Source of the DNA: Cytophagales bacterium
Lineage (GTDB): Bacteria; Bacteroidota; Bacteroidia; Cytophagales; Bernardetiaceae
Length of the DNA: 64,000 nucleotides
Assembly: GCA_013299045.1 (NCBI GenBank)
Contig: JAAFJX010000004.1
Span: 62,001-126,000, forward strand
Direction of reading: 5' to 3'
Numbering within the stretch: position 1 is the stretch's first letter; every line of letters starts with the position of its first letter. Positions 49,127 through 58,500 of this stretch are shown here, one piece after another. Made by a program: the position numbers and the translations under genes. The notes below the pieces were generated by a model. That model searched no databases and had not been told where the DNA came from. It worked only from the letters and a program-made list of their open reading frames with translations.

Positions 49127-49161
49127 TTTGGGTCTATGTATTAGGCAAGGTTTTGTCTTTG
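49127..49161 (+). promoter_or_regulatory. Probable promoter of the 49226 lipoprotein
   Basis: TTTG at 49127-49130 and TGTCTTTG at 49154-49161 (one mismatch to TAnnTTTG) with a 23-base spacer; GCGG follows as at rpoB. Confidence 0.4.
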
Positions 49162-49225
49162 CGGACTGAAACGCTCTTGTTTCGGCTTTTTCTTTTAAAT
49201 TTTAACCCAAAAACAAACAAAACTC

Positions 49226-49828
49226 ATGTTAAAAACCATGAAACTCTACTGGCTGCTGCCTTTTGTGCTAGTGGCTGTGTTGGCTGCTAGTGGATGTAAA
49301 AAAGAGGAAGTGGCTAAGCCCAAAGAAGACCCGAAGGAAGACCCCAAAGAAGACCCCGTAAAGCCTATTACCTATGATACCAACTTCTGCCGAGAGGCTG
49401 AGGCCGCCGACTTCAAAACCTTTGAAGAGTTCAAGGCTGCACTTGTGGGCAAGTGGGTACAGGTAGGAGAGTACACCCTGAGTTACCGCTTTGAAACTCG
49501 CCCATCTTTTAAGGAAGTTGTTACGAAAAACTACACTCTGTACAAAGCGAATGACTCGTCTTATTATCACAAGCACTCTAGGGAAGGCGAAGTTATCTCA
49601 ATATCAACAAGGAAATACAATATTGGCCTGACTCCTAAGGGTAAAATTGGTATGTATAGGGATTTGGACTATAAAAACCCCGATGGGACTATGGGCAAGG
49701 AGCGTGTTTATCTTTATCTCTGCAATGGGGATTCTACCTTGGTGGTTGATTACAACTATCTAAGAAATAAAAATTTATGGTCTGCTGACATTGAGGTCTA
49801 TCATCTTATCTATAAACGCAGACCATAA
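49226..49828 (+). CDS. Lipoprotein with KEDP repeats, unknown function
   Basis: A 200-residue lipoprotein: hydrophobic signal (about 5-21) with lipobox AASGC, then a charged spacer of three KEDP repeats encoded by 12-bp units (in frame, so copy changes would keep the frame), and a beta-rich domain (about 65-200) containing VGKWVQVGEYTL and ending YHLIYKRRP, reminiscent of lipocalin-like lipoproteins of Bacteroidota. A second ATG at 49238 is an equally good start. The disrupted M43 protease gene begins 20 bases downstream, so they may share a transcript. Confidence 0.75.
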   Translation: MLKTMKLYWLLPFVLVAVLAASGCKKEEVAKPKEDPKEDPKEDPVKPITYDTNFCREAEAADFKTFEEFKAALVGKWVQVGEYTLSYRFETRPSFKEVVTKNYTLYKANDSSYYHKHSREGEVISISTRKYNIGLTPKGKIGMYRDLDYKNPDGTMGKERVYLYLCNGDSTLVVDYNYLRNKNLWSADIEVYHLIYKRRP

Positions 49829-49847
49829 CCCTCAACTTTTAACAAAA

Positions 49848-51037
49848 ATGAAAACAAATAAAATAATATTCAGCCTTATCGTGTTTTTTGGCACGATTTT
49901 TAATGGGGGGGGGGGATTCTCGCCCAAGATTTTTGTGGCACTAAGCTAGACGCTTACACCCATGCCCAAGAGCGCGCCGAAATGAAGCAAAAAATGCGTG
50001 CCGGCAAAAATGGGCGCATCGGTAGCGACTGCTACAACATCTATCAAGACTGCCCAACAGCTACTTACACCATTCCGGTTGTAGTACACATTGTCCGAAA
50101 CACAAAAGCAGGCGGAGACCCTTTTATTGCTGACTCTGCCGTACACAAAACCCTCAAGGAACTCAATCAGTACTTTGCGGGCACCCACCCAGACCAACTG
50201 ATTGCCGACCCAGCCTTCTCTTCTGTTTATGCCGGCGACACCAAAATCAAGTTTGTATTGGCTGCCGTAGATACCGCAGGTCTTCCCCATTCAGGCATCA
50301 TTAGGATAGATACTCAAATAGACTCTTTTATGATGTTAGACCCTATCGACCCGTATGATGCCACGAAATATAACGGAGATGATTATGAAATAACCACAAA
50401 CCCTATTCCCAGCGTCAAGCGCATCTTAGATGGTGGGAGCAAGGCATGGCCTCACAACAAATACCTGAATATCTGGGTCTGCGATATAGCCGACCATGTG
50501 GGTGATGTTGCCTCTGGCTTTGCCACCTTGCCCAAATGGGATACCTACTTTCCTCAGTTTTCGGGTGTGGTAGTAGAGCCAAGTTGCTTTCTGCAAACGC
50601 CGGTGATGCTTGACATACACCTGATAAGTAAACCAAGGTCAACACTGGCGCATGAAATAGGGCATTGGCTAAATTTATACCATACCTTTACTGATGGCTG
50701 TTCTGGCGATTGTGATTATACTGCTGGCGATTTCTGCGAAGATACGCCAAGAGAAAATGTTATGGGTTGGGTGGGTGTTTGCACAGGGGCAGCCAATACC
50801 TGTCCTGAGCCGGGTAAGGATATGGATGAAAATATCATGAACTATACGAGCTGTAGAATGATGTTTACCAAAGAGCAGGCTGCCCGTATGCAATGCGCCT
50901 TAGCCGACCGTAACGGTGCTTTTATGGACGGCAATAACTGCATAGCCCAGCTATCAAGCCCCAAAACCAATATTCCGACTGGTGCTATTGCTTTGGCTCG
51001 GTTAGGCTCGTTTCAGCAGCGCTCTACGCTAGTGTGA
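49848..51037 (+). CDS. M43-type (pappalysin/cytophagalysin-like) metalloprotease, out of frame at an 11-G tract
   Basis: The ATG at 49848 starts a good signal peptide (MKTNKIIFSLIVFFGTIFNG) but with 11 Gs at 49905-49915 the frame ends at TAG 49947. With 12 Gs it would continue ILAQDFCGTK into the protease. The protease frame carries the zinc motif HEIGHWLNLYH (HExxHxxxxxH), cysteine-rich CSGDCDYTAGDFCEDT and the Met-turn NIMNYTSCRMMFT, typical of secreted M43 peptidases. It then stops at 51037; the C-terminal part lies in another frame (next entry), so there is a second lesion. It is a likely T9SS cargo. Phase variation, pseudogenisation and sequencing error all remain possible. Confidence 0.75.
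49905..49915 (+). repeat. Poly-G tract (G11) inside the signal-peptide codons
   Basis: An uninterrupted run of 11 Gs, the longest homopolymer of G or C noticed in the window. One extra G restores the frame between the ATG at 49848 and the M43 peptidase. Confidence 0.9.
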
Positions 51038-51780
51038 ACTATGTGTGGAGCTTTGCGAGCAGTCCATCTCCTTTGATTACGCTCAGTACGCTACCGGGTA
51101 ATCCACACGTAGCAGTTATCATAAATTCCGACCCCACGTACAGCGGGCCTATAGTCTTGCAACTTCAGTTGGCTTCCACACTCCCCCCCGGTGCAAACTG
51201 CGGTACTAGTCCCGTTTACACCTATACACTCTGGGCGGGAAGACCTAAAAACCCTACTATCAGTTTTACTAGTGGATTTGGACGACAATGTAAATATCTA
51301 GACAGAATGATTGTAAATTCACCAGGGGCTGATAGCGTAGAATGGACTGTTTATAGACCTCTAACTGGTGAAAATTGGCTTATTCTATCAAGTGTCAATT
51401 ATCAGATTTTTGCAGGATTTGAGTACGGTTGGTATCATGTCAAAGCAAGAACCTACAACAGCTGTGGTTGGTCGCCTTTTTCAGCGACTTATCAATATCA
51501 AATTATAGACTGCGATACGGGCGACCCTGGTGGCCGCATGGCTTCCCTTGCGCCCAACCCTGCCCAAAACCAAGTAACAGTAACGGTCAGGAGTGAAATA
51601 CCAATAGCGCAAGGTGGCCTGGATATTCGCATCAAGGATATGTATGGCCTAGAAAAAATAGCCGTGCAGAGCCAAACCCGCGAAACGAGCTTGGATATCA
51701 GCACTTTGTCCGTCGGTATTTACATCGTTTATGTGCAGAACGGCTCAAAAATAGAGTATTTGCGCTTGAACGTGGAATAA
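51034..51780 (+). pseudogene. C-terminal part of the M43 protease gene with T9SS type A sorting domain, separated by a frameshift
   Basis: The frame is open from 50938 to 51780 and overlaps the end of the protease frame. No good independent start or ribosome site exists (the GTG at 51034 is internal-looking), and there is no signal peptide. It encodes fibronectin- or Ig-like beta segments (for example SVEWTVYRPLTGENW and YGWYHVKARTYNSCGWS) and, from about residue 170, a T9SS sorting domain: SLAPNPAQNQVTVTV to LSVGIYIVYVQNG. The architecture is what would follow an M43 domain, so this is the detached C-terminus of the upstream gene. The shift lies between 50938 and 51034. Confidence 0.75.
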
Positions 51781-51800
51781 TCTGTATTAATTTCATTATT

Positions 51801-51841
51801 AAACCTTTACAAAGTTATCCGTGCTCTGTAAAGGTTTTTTT
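51801..51841 (+). terminator. Intrinsic terminator after the M43 gene
   Basis: Stem AAACCTTTACA / TGTAAAGGTTT with a 15-base loop and a T-run. Confidence 0.85.
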
Positions 51842-51867
51842 GATGCGGAAACACTAAATTCTTCCCT

Positions 51868-51899
51868 TTTGATTTTTTGGGAATTATTACATACTTTTG
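51868..51899 (+). promoter_or_regulatory. gldG promoter
   Basis: TTTG at 51868-51871, 20-base spacer, TACTTTTG at 51892-51899: a full match to the Bacteroidota consensus, 58 bases before the gldG ATG. Confidence 0.65.
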
Positions 51900-51957
51900 T
51901 GCTTTAAGGAGCGTTAAAACTCTTTAGAAGTGCAGTCATTTAATACTAAGTGGGTTT

Positions 51958-53643
51958 ATGTCCCTCAAAAATATACGCAAGTGGGAAGATATAGTCGCCT
52001 TTGTGGTCTTGCTACAAGTCCTTATCCTGGCCAACATACTTGCTCAAAAATTTGTTTTTCAGATTGACTTTACTGAAGAAAAGCGCTATACGCTTTCAGA
52101 TGCTTCTAAAAAAGTTCTGAAAGACCTAGACGACGATATTTACATTGAGGTCTTTTTGGAAGGCGAGTTGAACGGCTCATTTCAGCAGTTTCAGCGCGCT
52201 ATACGCGAAAATTTGCAGAGCTTTCAGGCGCAAGCAGGGAGCAGATTGCGATACAGTTTTATTGACCCAGAGTCTATTGGCGACGAAGAAACACGCACCC
52301 GTTTTTATGAAGAACTAGCCAACAAAGGGCTTCCGCCCACCACGCTTTTTGAAGAAGACCAAACAGAAAAGAAGCAAAAATTGGTCATACCGGGTGTCCT
52401 AATTTACTATAAAAACAAAGAAAAGGGTGTACTCCTACTCAAAGGAGGTAATTCGGCTAACCCTCTTGCAGACCTCAGCGCATCTATAGAAAACATAGAA
52501 TTTGAACTAATTTCGGCCATACGAAACCTGACCGCTACGCGCAAACCTTCCATCGCCTTTGTTGATGGGCACGACGAGCTTCGCGTACAAGATGTTTTTG
52601 ATGTTTTCAATAGCTTCAGCGACCGCTACATTCTGGAGCGCGTTAATTTGCGCCAGCGCACTCTAGACGGCTACTCTGCTGTTATTGTGGCACAACCCAA
52701 AACCAAATTTTCGGAGCGTGAGCGCTATCGTCTAGACCAGTTTTTGATGAAAGGTGGAAAAGCGCTTTTCTTCCTTGATGCTATCCAAATGAATCTGGAC
52801 AGTATTCCACTGGGCGGAACTTATGCTTTTGGCTACGATTTGAACATAGAGGATATGCTTTTTAGGTATGGTGTGCGCGTAAACATGGACTTGGTTCAAG
52901 ACAAAAATATGGGTGCCATTTTGCTCAACGTGGGTAAGTTTGGCGATAAGCCCAACATACAGCCCGTCCGCTTTCCGTATTACTCGGTTCTGAACAGTTT
53001 TGGCAAACACCCCCTCACCAAGGGACTCGATGCTGTTTATATGCGTTTTTTCTCATCTATTGATACCGTCAAGGCTAAGGGCATTAAAAAAACCCCATTG
53101 CTTTTTACTTCCGCTTATAGTCGCATCAAACGCTGCCCCAATACCATTGACCTTGACGAAGTGAAGAAAGACCTGAACGCACAAGACTACAACAAAAGCG
53201 CTATTCCGGTGGCATACTTGTTAGAAGGCAAGTTCAAGTCGGCTTATGCCGGAATTTTTCCGCCAGAAGGCGAAAGCCGTCAAGATTTCAGGCAGGAAGC
53301 AGTTGTGCCTACCAAAATTGTAGTTGTATCGGACGGCGATTTTATACGCAATGAACTTAATCCACGCACACGCGAGCCTATGCCGCTTGGTTTAGACCCC
53401 ATCAACGGTCAGACGTTTTCTAACAAAGATTTTTTGAACAATGCCTTGGCTTACCTGACGGACGAAAATGGCCTAGTAAGCAGCAGAAACAAAGAAATCA
53501 AAATGCGTCCTCTGGATACTTTCAAAGTGAAGGAAGATAAGTCTTTCTGGCAGATTGTCAATGTAGTGGCACCAGTCCTTATCGTCATTTTGATAGCATT
53601 GTTGAGATTTTACTGGCGCAAAAAGCAGCAGAATCGTTCCTGA
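51958..53643 (+). CDS. gldG: Gliding motility ABC-transporter-associated protein GldG
   Basis: A 561-residue inner-membrane protein: an N-terminal membrane helix (about 13-33), the hallmark segment FTEEKRYTLSDASKKVLKDL, a large extracytoplasmic ABC_transp_aux/IFT52-like domain with PSIAFVDGHDE, and a C-terminal membrane helix (about 531-550) with a short basic tail. GldG works with the permease GldF and ATPase GldA in gliding of flavobacteria. gldF is normally directly upstream; here a terminator and promoter precede gldG and gldF is absent from the window. Confidence 0.92.
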   Translation: MSLKNIRKWEDIVAFVVLLQVLILANILAQKFVFQIDFTEEKRYTLSDASKKVLKDLDDDIYIEVFLEGELNGSFQQFQRAIRENLQSFQAQAGSRLRYSFIDPESIGDEETRTRFYEELANKGLPPTTLFEEDQTEKKQKLVIPGVLIYYKNKEKGVLLLKGGNSANPLADLSASIENIEFELISAIRNLTATRKPSIAFVDGHDELRVQDVFDVFNSFSDRYILERVNLRQRTLDGYSAVIVAQPKTKFSERERYRLDQFLMKGGKALFFLDAIQMNLDSIPLGGTYAFGYDLNIEDMLFRYGVRVNMDLVQDKNMGAILLNVGKFGDKPNIQPVRFPYYSVLNSFGKHPLTKGLDAVYMRFFSSIDTVKAKGIKKTPLLFTSAYSRIKRCPNTIDLDEVKKDLNAQDYNKSAIPVAYLLEGKFKSAYAGIFPPEGESRQDFRQEAVVPTKIVVVSDGDFIRNELNPRTREPMPLGLDPINGQTFSNKDFLNNALAYLTDENGLVSSRNKEIKMRPLDTFKVKEDKSFWQIVNVVAPVLIVILIALLRFYWRKKQQNRS

Positions 53644-53652
53644 TGCCTTTTT

Positions 53653-53940
53653 TTATTCCAAAACTTTAGGCACACGGAAATAATTAGAGTCTTTTTGAGG
53701 AGCATTTTTAAGCCCTTGCGCCCGTGAAAGATGATTTTTAACCTCGTCTGCTCGCAGAACGTTTGTATGCTCGCACAGGTGTATGAGGGGCACTACGCCG
53801 TCGGTAGGCACTTCTTCAAGTTTTTCTATCCAGCCTAAAATGCCGTTCATATCCTGAACCATTTTGGCCTCCTCGGCTTCCGAAAATTCCAAGCGTGCCA
53901 AATGCGCCAAGTTTCTCAATAAATTGGTATCAATGTTCAT
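53653..53940 (-). CDS. gatC: Asp-tRNA(Asn)/Glu-tRNA(Gln) amidotransferase subunit C
   Basis: A 95-residue protein that stabilises GatA in the GatCAB amidotransferase, which converts misacylated Glu-tRNA(Gln) or Asp-tRNA(Asn). Family features: LAHLARLEFSEAEEAKMVQD, ILGWIEKLEEVPTDGVVP and the C-terminal FRVPKVLE. I take the ATG at 53940; the frame extends to 53973, overlapping the upstream regulator, but those residues are not family-like. It follows the sigma-54 regulator by 10 bases. gatA and gatB are not in the window. Confidence 0.93.
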   Translation of the reverse strand: MNIDTNLLRNLAHLARLEFSEAEEAKMVQDMNGILGWIEKLEEVPTDGVVPLIHLCEHTNVLRADEVKNHLSRAQGLKNAPQKDSNYFRVPKVLE

Positions 53941-53950
53941 AGAGGTATAT

Positions 53951-55228
53951 TTATTTTTTCTTGATATTTTCAAGATTGTATTGCTTAATTTTACGATAAA
54001 GTGTGCGTTCGGACATTCCCAAATCTAGGGCGGCATTGCGACGACGGTTACGGTGCTTTTTGAGAGCACGCACAATCAACTCCCGCTCATGGTTCTCCCA
54101 AGAAAGCGAATCGCGTTCATCTTCCTCTATCGGATTGTTTTTAATTTCAATCGTTTGTGGTGCAGACAAACTACCTGAGCTATGCTCTTTGAATTGGTCT
54201 TTTGAGCCTGCTTCCAATAAAAACGTGCTAGAATTAGGCGCATCAAATCCATGATTCAACACATTGCTGTAAGTATTCATAGCCTCGGCCCCTAAGTCGC
54301 CTTTCAGGAGCAAAGAAACAGCCTTCTTGAGTTCTTCAACGTCTTCTTTGAGTTTAAAGATGACCTTAACAAACATATCGCGTTCCCATGAACCAGAGCC
54401 ACTATCGCCACTGTTGGGCAGCAGAGCTGGAGGTGTGCTAAAATCTGTGTCGCGTAGGTATTTCTGTAAGATATCGGCAGTGATGGAACGATTTTTTTCC
54501 ATGACCGAAATCTGGTCAACGAGATTCTTTAATTGTCTAACATTGCCAGAAAAACGGCATTTAAGCAAGAGCTCTACGGCATCTGGTGTGAGCTTGAGCG
54601 TGGGCATTTTGTATTTTTGGGCGTAGTCTCCTGCAAATTTACGAAACAGCAGGTCTATATCTTGGCCACGCTCTCGCAAAGGCGGCACCAAAATAGGAAC
54701 TGTGTTTAGCCTGAAGTACAAATCCTCGCGGAACTTACGCTTCATAATGGCATCTTTCAGATTGACGTTGGTGGCTGCTACTACGCGCACATCTACTTTT
54801 TGGGCTTTTGACGAGCCAACACGAATATATTCGCCATTTTCAAGAATACGCAACAGGCGTGCTTGTGTTGCCAAAGGCATTTCGCCGATTTCGTCCAGAA
54901 AGATTGTGCCGCCGTTTACTTCTTCAAAATAGCCTTTTCTGGCCTCTAAAGCCCCCGTGAAAGCTCCTTTTTCGTGTCCAAAAAGCTCGGAATCAATCGT
55001 GCCCTCTGGAATAGCTCCACAGTTGATGGCTACAAAATTTTTGTGCTTACGTGCGCTTAACTGATGAATGATTTTAGAGAAGGATTCTTTACCTGTACCG
55101 CTCTCACCCACAATGAGGACACTCATGTCCGTTGGCGCTACCTGAATAGCAACACGCAGAGCATTCTCAAGGCTTTCGGAGTTGCCAATGATGTCAAATC
55201 GGTTCTTGATGCTGATTAAATCTTCCAA
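53951..55228 (-). CDS. Sigma-54-dependent transcriptional activator without receiver domain
   Basis: A 425-residue AAA+ activator. The sigma-54-interacting module (about 15-245) shows Walker A VGESGTGKES, the sigma-54 loop GAFTGA within GHEKGAFTGALEARKGYFEE, Walker B GGTIFLDEIGEM and the arginine finger region PPLRERGQDID. A variable linker (about 270-375) leads to a Fis-type helix-turn-helix at the C-terminus (NRRRNAALDLGMSERTLYRK). There is no N-terminal receiver, GAF or PAS domain, so its activity may be set by expression or a partner. It is in line with gatC and probably co-transcribed. Confidence 0.92.
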   Translation of the reverse strand: MEDLISIKNRFDIIGNSESLENALRVAIQVAPTDMSVLIVGESGTGKESFSKIIHQLSARKHKNFVAINCGAIPEGTIDSELFGHEKGAFTGALEARKGYFEEVNGGTIFLDEIGEMPLATQARLLRILENGEYIRVGSSKAQKVDVRVVAATNVNLKDAIMKRKFREDLYFRLNTVPILVPPLRERGQDIDLLFRKFAGDYAQKYKMPTLKLTPDAVELLLKCRFSGNVRQLKNLVDQISVMEKNRSITADILQKYLRDTDFSTPPALLPNSGDSGSGSWERDMFVKVIFKLKEDVEELKKAVSLLLKGDLGAEAMNTYSNVLNHGFDAPNSSTFLLEAGSKDQFKEHSSGSLSAPQTIEIKNNPIEEDERDSLSWENHERELIVRALKKHRNRRRNAALDLGMSERTLYRKIKQYNLENIKKK

Positions 55229-55418
55229 CGTTGGGGCGCGGTTTGGTGGTGGTATTATCTATGAGTTTTAATGTGCAAAAATGCTCTTTTTTTTATTCTT
55301 AACGAAATTTTTAACTAAAAATCCTATTACAAATTCCCTAAAACAAAAGTTAGAATGTTCGCGTTTAAATAGCCAGTACGGAGAAACTAAGAGCATCATA
55401 AAAAAATATTGCGCTGCC

Positions 55419-55452
55419 CTTGCCGAGTCCATTCATTTTATATATATATTTG
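55419..55452 (+). promoter_or_regulatory. Probable promoter of the DUF4175 gene
   Basis: TATATTTG at 55445-55452 fits TAnnTTTG; CTTG at 55419-55422 is a possible -33 with a 22-base spacer. The box is 73 bases before the ATG. The rest of the 55229-55525 gap shows no gene. Confidence 0.45.
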
Positions 55453-55525
55453 TCATTCGTACTACGCACACATACAAAACTTTGGCGCAAGCCCACAAGG
55501 TTAGCCCAAAACCTATCATAAGACC

Positions 55526-58500
55526 ATGACTAATCAGCCATTACAAGAACTCCAAAAAGGCATTGATGCCTATAAAAACAAATACTACAAGAACATTTTG
55601 CTCAAAGGAAGTATTCTGACTGCCATTTGCTTGGTGTCTGCCTTTTTGCTTTTCACCACCCTTGAGTACTTCGGAAACCTGAACCAAACGCTGCGCGCTG
55701 GGCTTTTTTACTCGTTTTTAGGTATAGGTTTGTTCAGTTTGGTGTTTTGGGTTCTAAAGCCCATAGCTATTTTGAGTCATAAAGTTTGGCAATTTTCCAA
55801 CGAATCTGCTGCCAAACAGATAGGTAGATTTTTTCCTGAAGTCAGCGATAAGTTATTGAACGTCTTGCAAATGCAGCAAGTCAAGTACGGCAGCCGTGAG
55901 CTACTCCAGGCCAGCATTGGTCAAAAAGCCTCGCAAATGATACACATCAGATTTGCCGATGCCATTCGTTATGAGAGCAACCGTCGTTATTTTGGATATT
56001 TCGTTGTTTTATTGGGTCTTTTGATTCTGATTGGTCTTTTTGCGCCGTCTTTTTTTTCTGAAAGCACCGAGCGTATTCTCAATTACGACCAAGCCTATAC
56101 GCCCAAAGCACCTTTTTCTTTTGTGCTTCAAAACAAGGATTTCAAAACGTTCAGAAACGAGAATTATGAAGTAAAACTGCACTTGACTGGTTCGGTAATG
56201 CCTTCCGAGGTGTTTTTATTGACGGACAATGGCCGAAAAATAAAAATGGAAAGTACGGAGCGCGGCCTTTATGCCTACACTTTCAACCAAGTGCAAAAAA
56301 ACTTTCAGTTTCAGTTTGAAGCAGCGGGTTTTAGTTCCATTCCCTACAAAATAGAGGTCTTTGAAAGACCCAACCTGTCTAATTTCAGCGTTTATTTGAG
56401 TTACCCGAAGTATGTGGGCAAAAAAGACGAGCGCGTAGAAAATACGGGTAATCTCATTGTACCAGCTGGCACGACCATCAGTTGGCAGTTTAAAACCAAT
56501 CAGTCCGATAAGCTAAACCTTATTTTTGAGTCAGACAGCCAGAGCGTTGCTGCCCAGCAGACCAACGACCAGCTTTTTGAGTTCAAAAAACGCTTTCTAA
56601 GTTCCACGCCCTACCAAGTAAAACTTCAAAATCCTCACAGCAGTAATAAAGAAGCCATTCGCTACTTTCTGAACGTCATTCCCGATGAATACCCTACTGT
56701 TAATTTGGCACAGTATCAAGACTCCATGTTGCACAATTACCTCATGCTGGACGGCAGCATTGCGGACGACTACGGCATTTCGCGCTTGCAACTTAAATAC
56801 AGAATTTTGAATGAGGATAACAAAAATACGGACTACAAGACGGTTGTGCTCAAACATAACCCTGCTGCCATCAACCAAAAGTACTACCACCAACTGGATA
56901 TCAACGAACTCGGCCTCAAGCCAGGCGATAGGCTCTCCTATTACGTACAAGTGTGGGACAACGACGGTGTGCAGGGCGCAAAAAGTGCCAAAACCCCCGA
57001 ACTTGAGTACAAACTGCCCGAAAAATCGGAGTTCAGCGCCGAAGTAGATAAGGCCGCTCAAGCCACCGAAAAACAGATAGATAAAGCCCTAGAGAAAACC
57101 AAAGAACTCCAAAAAAGCCTTGAGGAAATGCAAAATAAGCTCAAAGGCAAAAACGCCATGTCTTTTCAAGACAAAAAAGCCCTTGAGCAACTGCTGAAGC
57201 AACACAAGGATTTGCAAAAGCAAATGGAGGACATCAGCAAGCAAAACGAACAGCTCAACCAAAAACAAGAGCGCTTTGACCCAAAATCGGAAGAACTGGC
57301 CGAAAAAACTAAGCAGCTTCAAAAGCTCATGGAGCAGGTGATGGACGACGAAACCAAGAAAATGCTTGAAAAGCTGGAAGAACTCCTTGAGCAGAAGGCC
57401 AACGAAGATAAAATCAAAGAGGAGTTGGACAAACTCCAAAATAAGAACGAGAACATTGAAAAAGACCTAGACCGCGCTTTAGAAATGTTCAAGCAGCTTC
57501 AGTTTGAAAACAAGCTGGAAGACATCATTAAGCAACTTGAGGAACTCAGCAAAGAGCAAGACAAACTGGCCGAAGAAACCAAAGAAGCACCCAAAGATGA
57601 TGCTGCCAAGCAAGAAGACCTTAAAAAAGAGCAAGAAAAACTCAACAAGGAGTTTGAGAACGTTAAAAAAGAGATGGACGAACTCAAAAAAATGAACGAG
57701 GAGCTGGAAAACAAAAAGGACATGGAAAATACCGAACAGGAAGAGCAATCCATTGACCAAGAGCAAGAAAAAAGCTCGGAGCAACTTCAGCAAAAAGAAA
57801 ATAAGCAAGCGGCCAAGTCTCAGAAAAGCGCTGCCCAAAAAATGAAAAAAATGGCCGAAAAAATGGAGAGTATGCAGAGCGAAATGCAGCAAGCCGAAGC
57901 CAGCGAAAACTACGAAGACCTACGCCAAATTTTGGAAAACCTACTGACTGCTTCTTATGAGCAAGAAGACCTTATGAAGGGTTTTAAAGGCATAGAGCAG
58001 CGCAATCCACAGTTCTTGGAGCTCAGCCAGCGCCAACTCAAACTCAAAGACGACGTTAAAATCATTGAAGACAGCCTGCGCTCGCTCGCCAAACGTGTGT
58101 TCCAAATTGAGGCTTTCGTTACACGCGAGGTTGCGGATATGAACGACTACATGGACCAGTCCACTGATGCCATCAAAAAACGCCGTCCGGATATTGCTGC
58201 TGGCAAACAACAGCAAGCCATGACTTCTATGAACAACTTAGCGCTTTTGCTCAACGACGTTTTGCAGCAAATGCAAGCGCAAATGGCAGCCAGTATGCCA
58301 GGGCAGCAGTCTTGCAACAAGCCAGGCAAAAATAAAGGCATGGGGCAAATGCAGCAAGAAATTGGCCAACAGATACAGGAGCTAATGAAAAGCGGCAAGT
58401 CGGGCAAGAGTATGTCTGAACAGCTCGCTAAAATACTCGCCCAGCAAGAACAAGTGCGGCGTATGCTAGAAAAAGAAGGAGGCAAAAAACCAGGAAAGCA

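Noticed and set aside
49226-49400. KEDP repeat as a phase-variation switch
   Set aside because: The unit is 12 bp, so copy changes keep the reading frame; only length variation would result.
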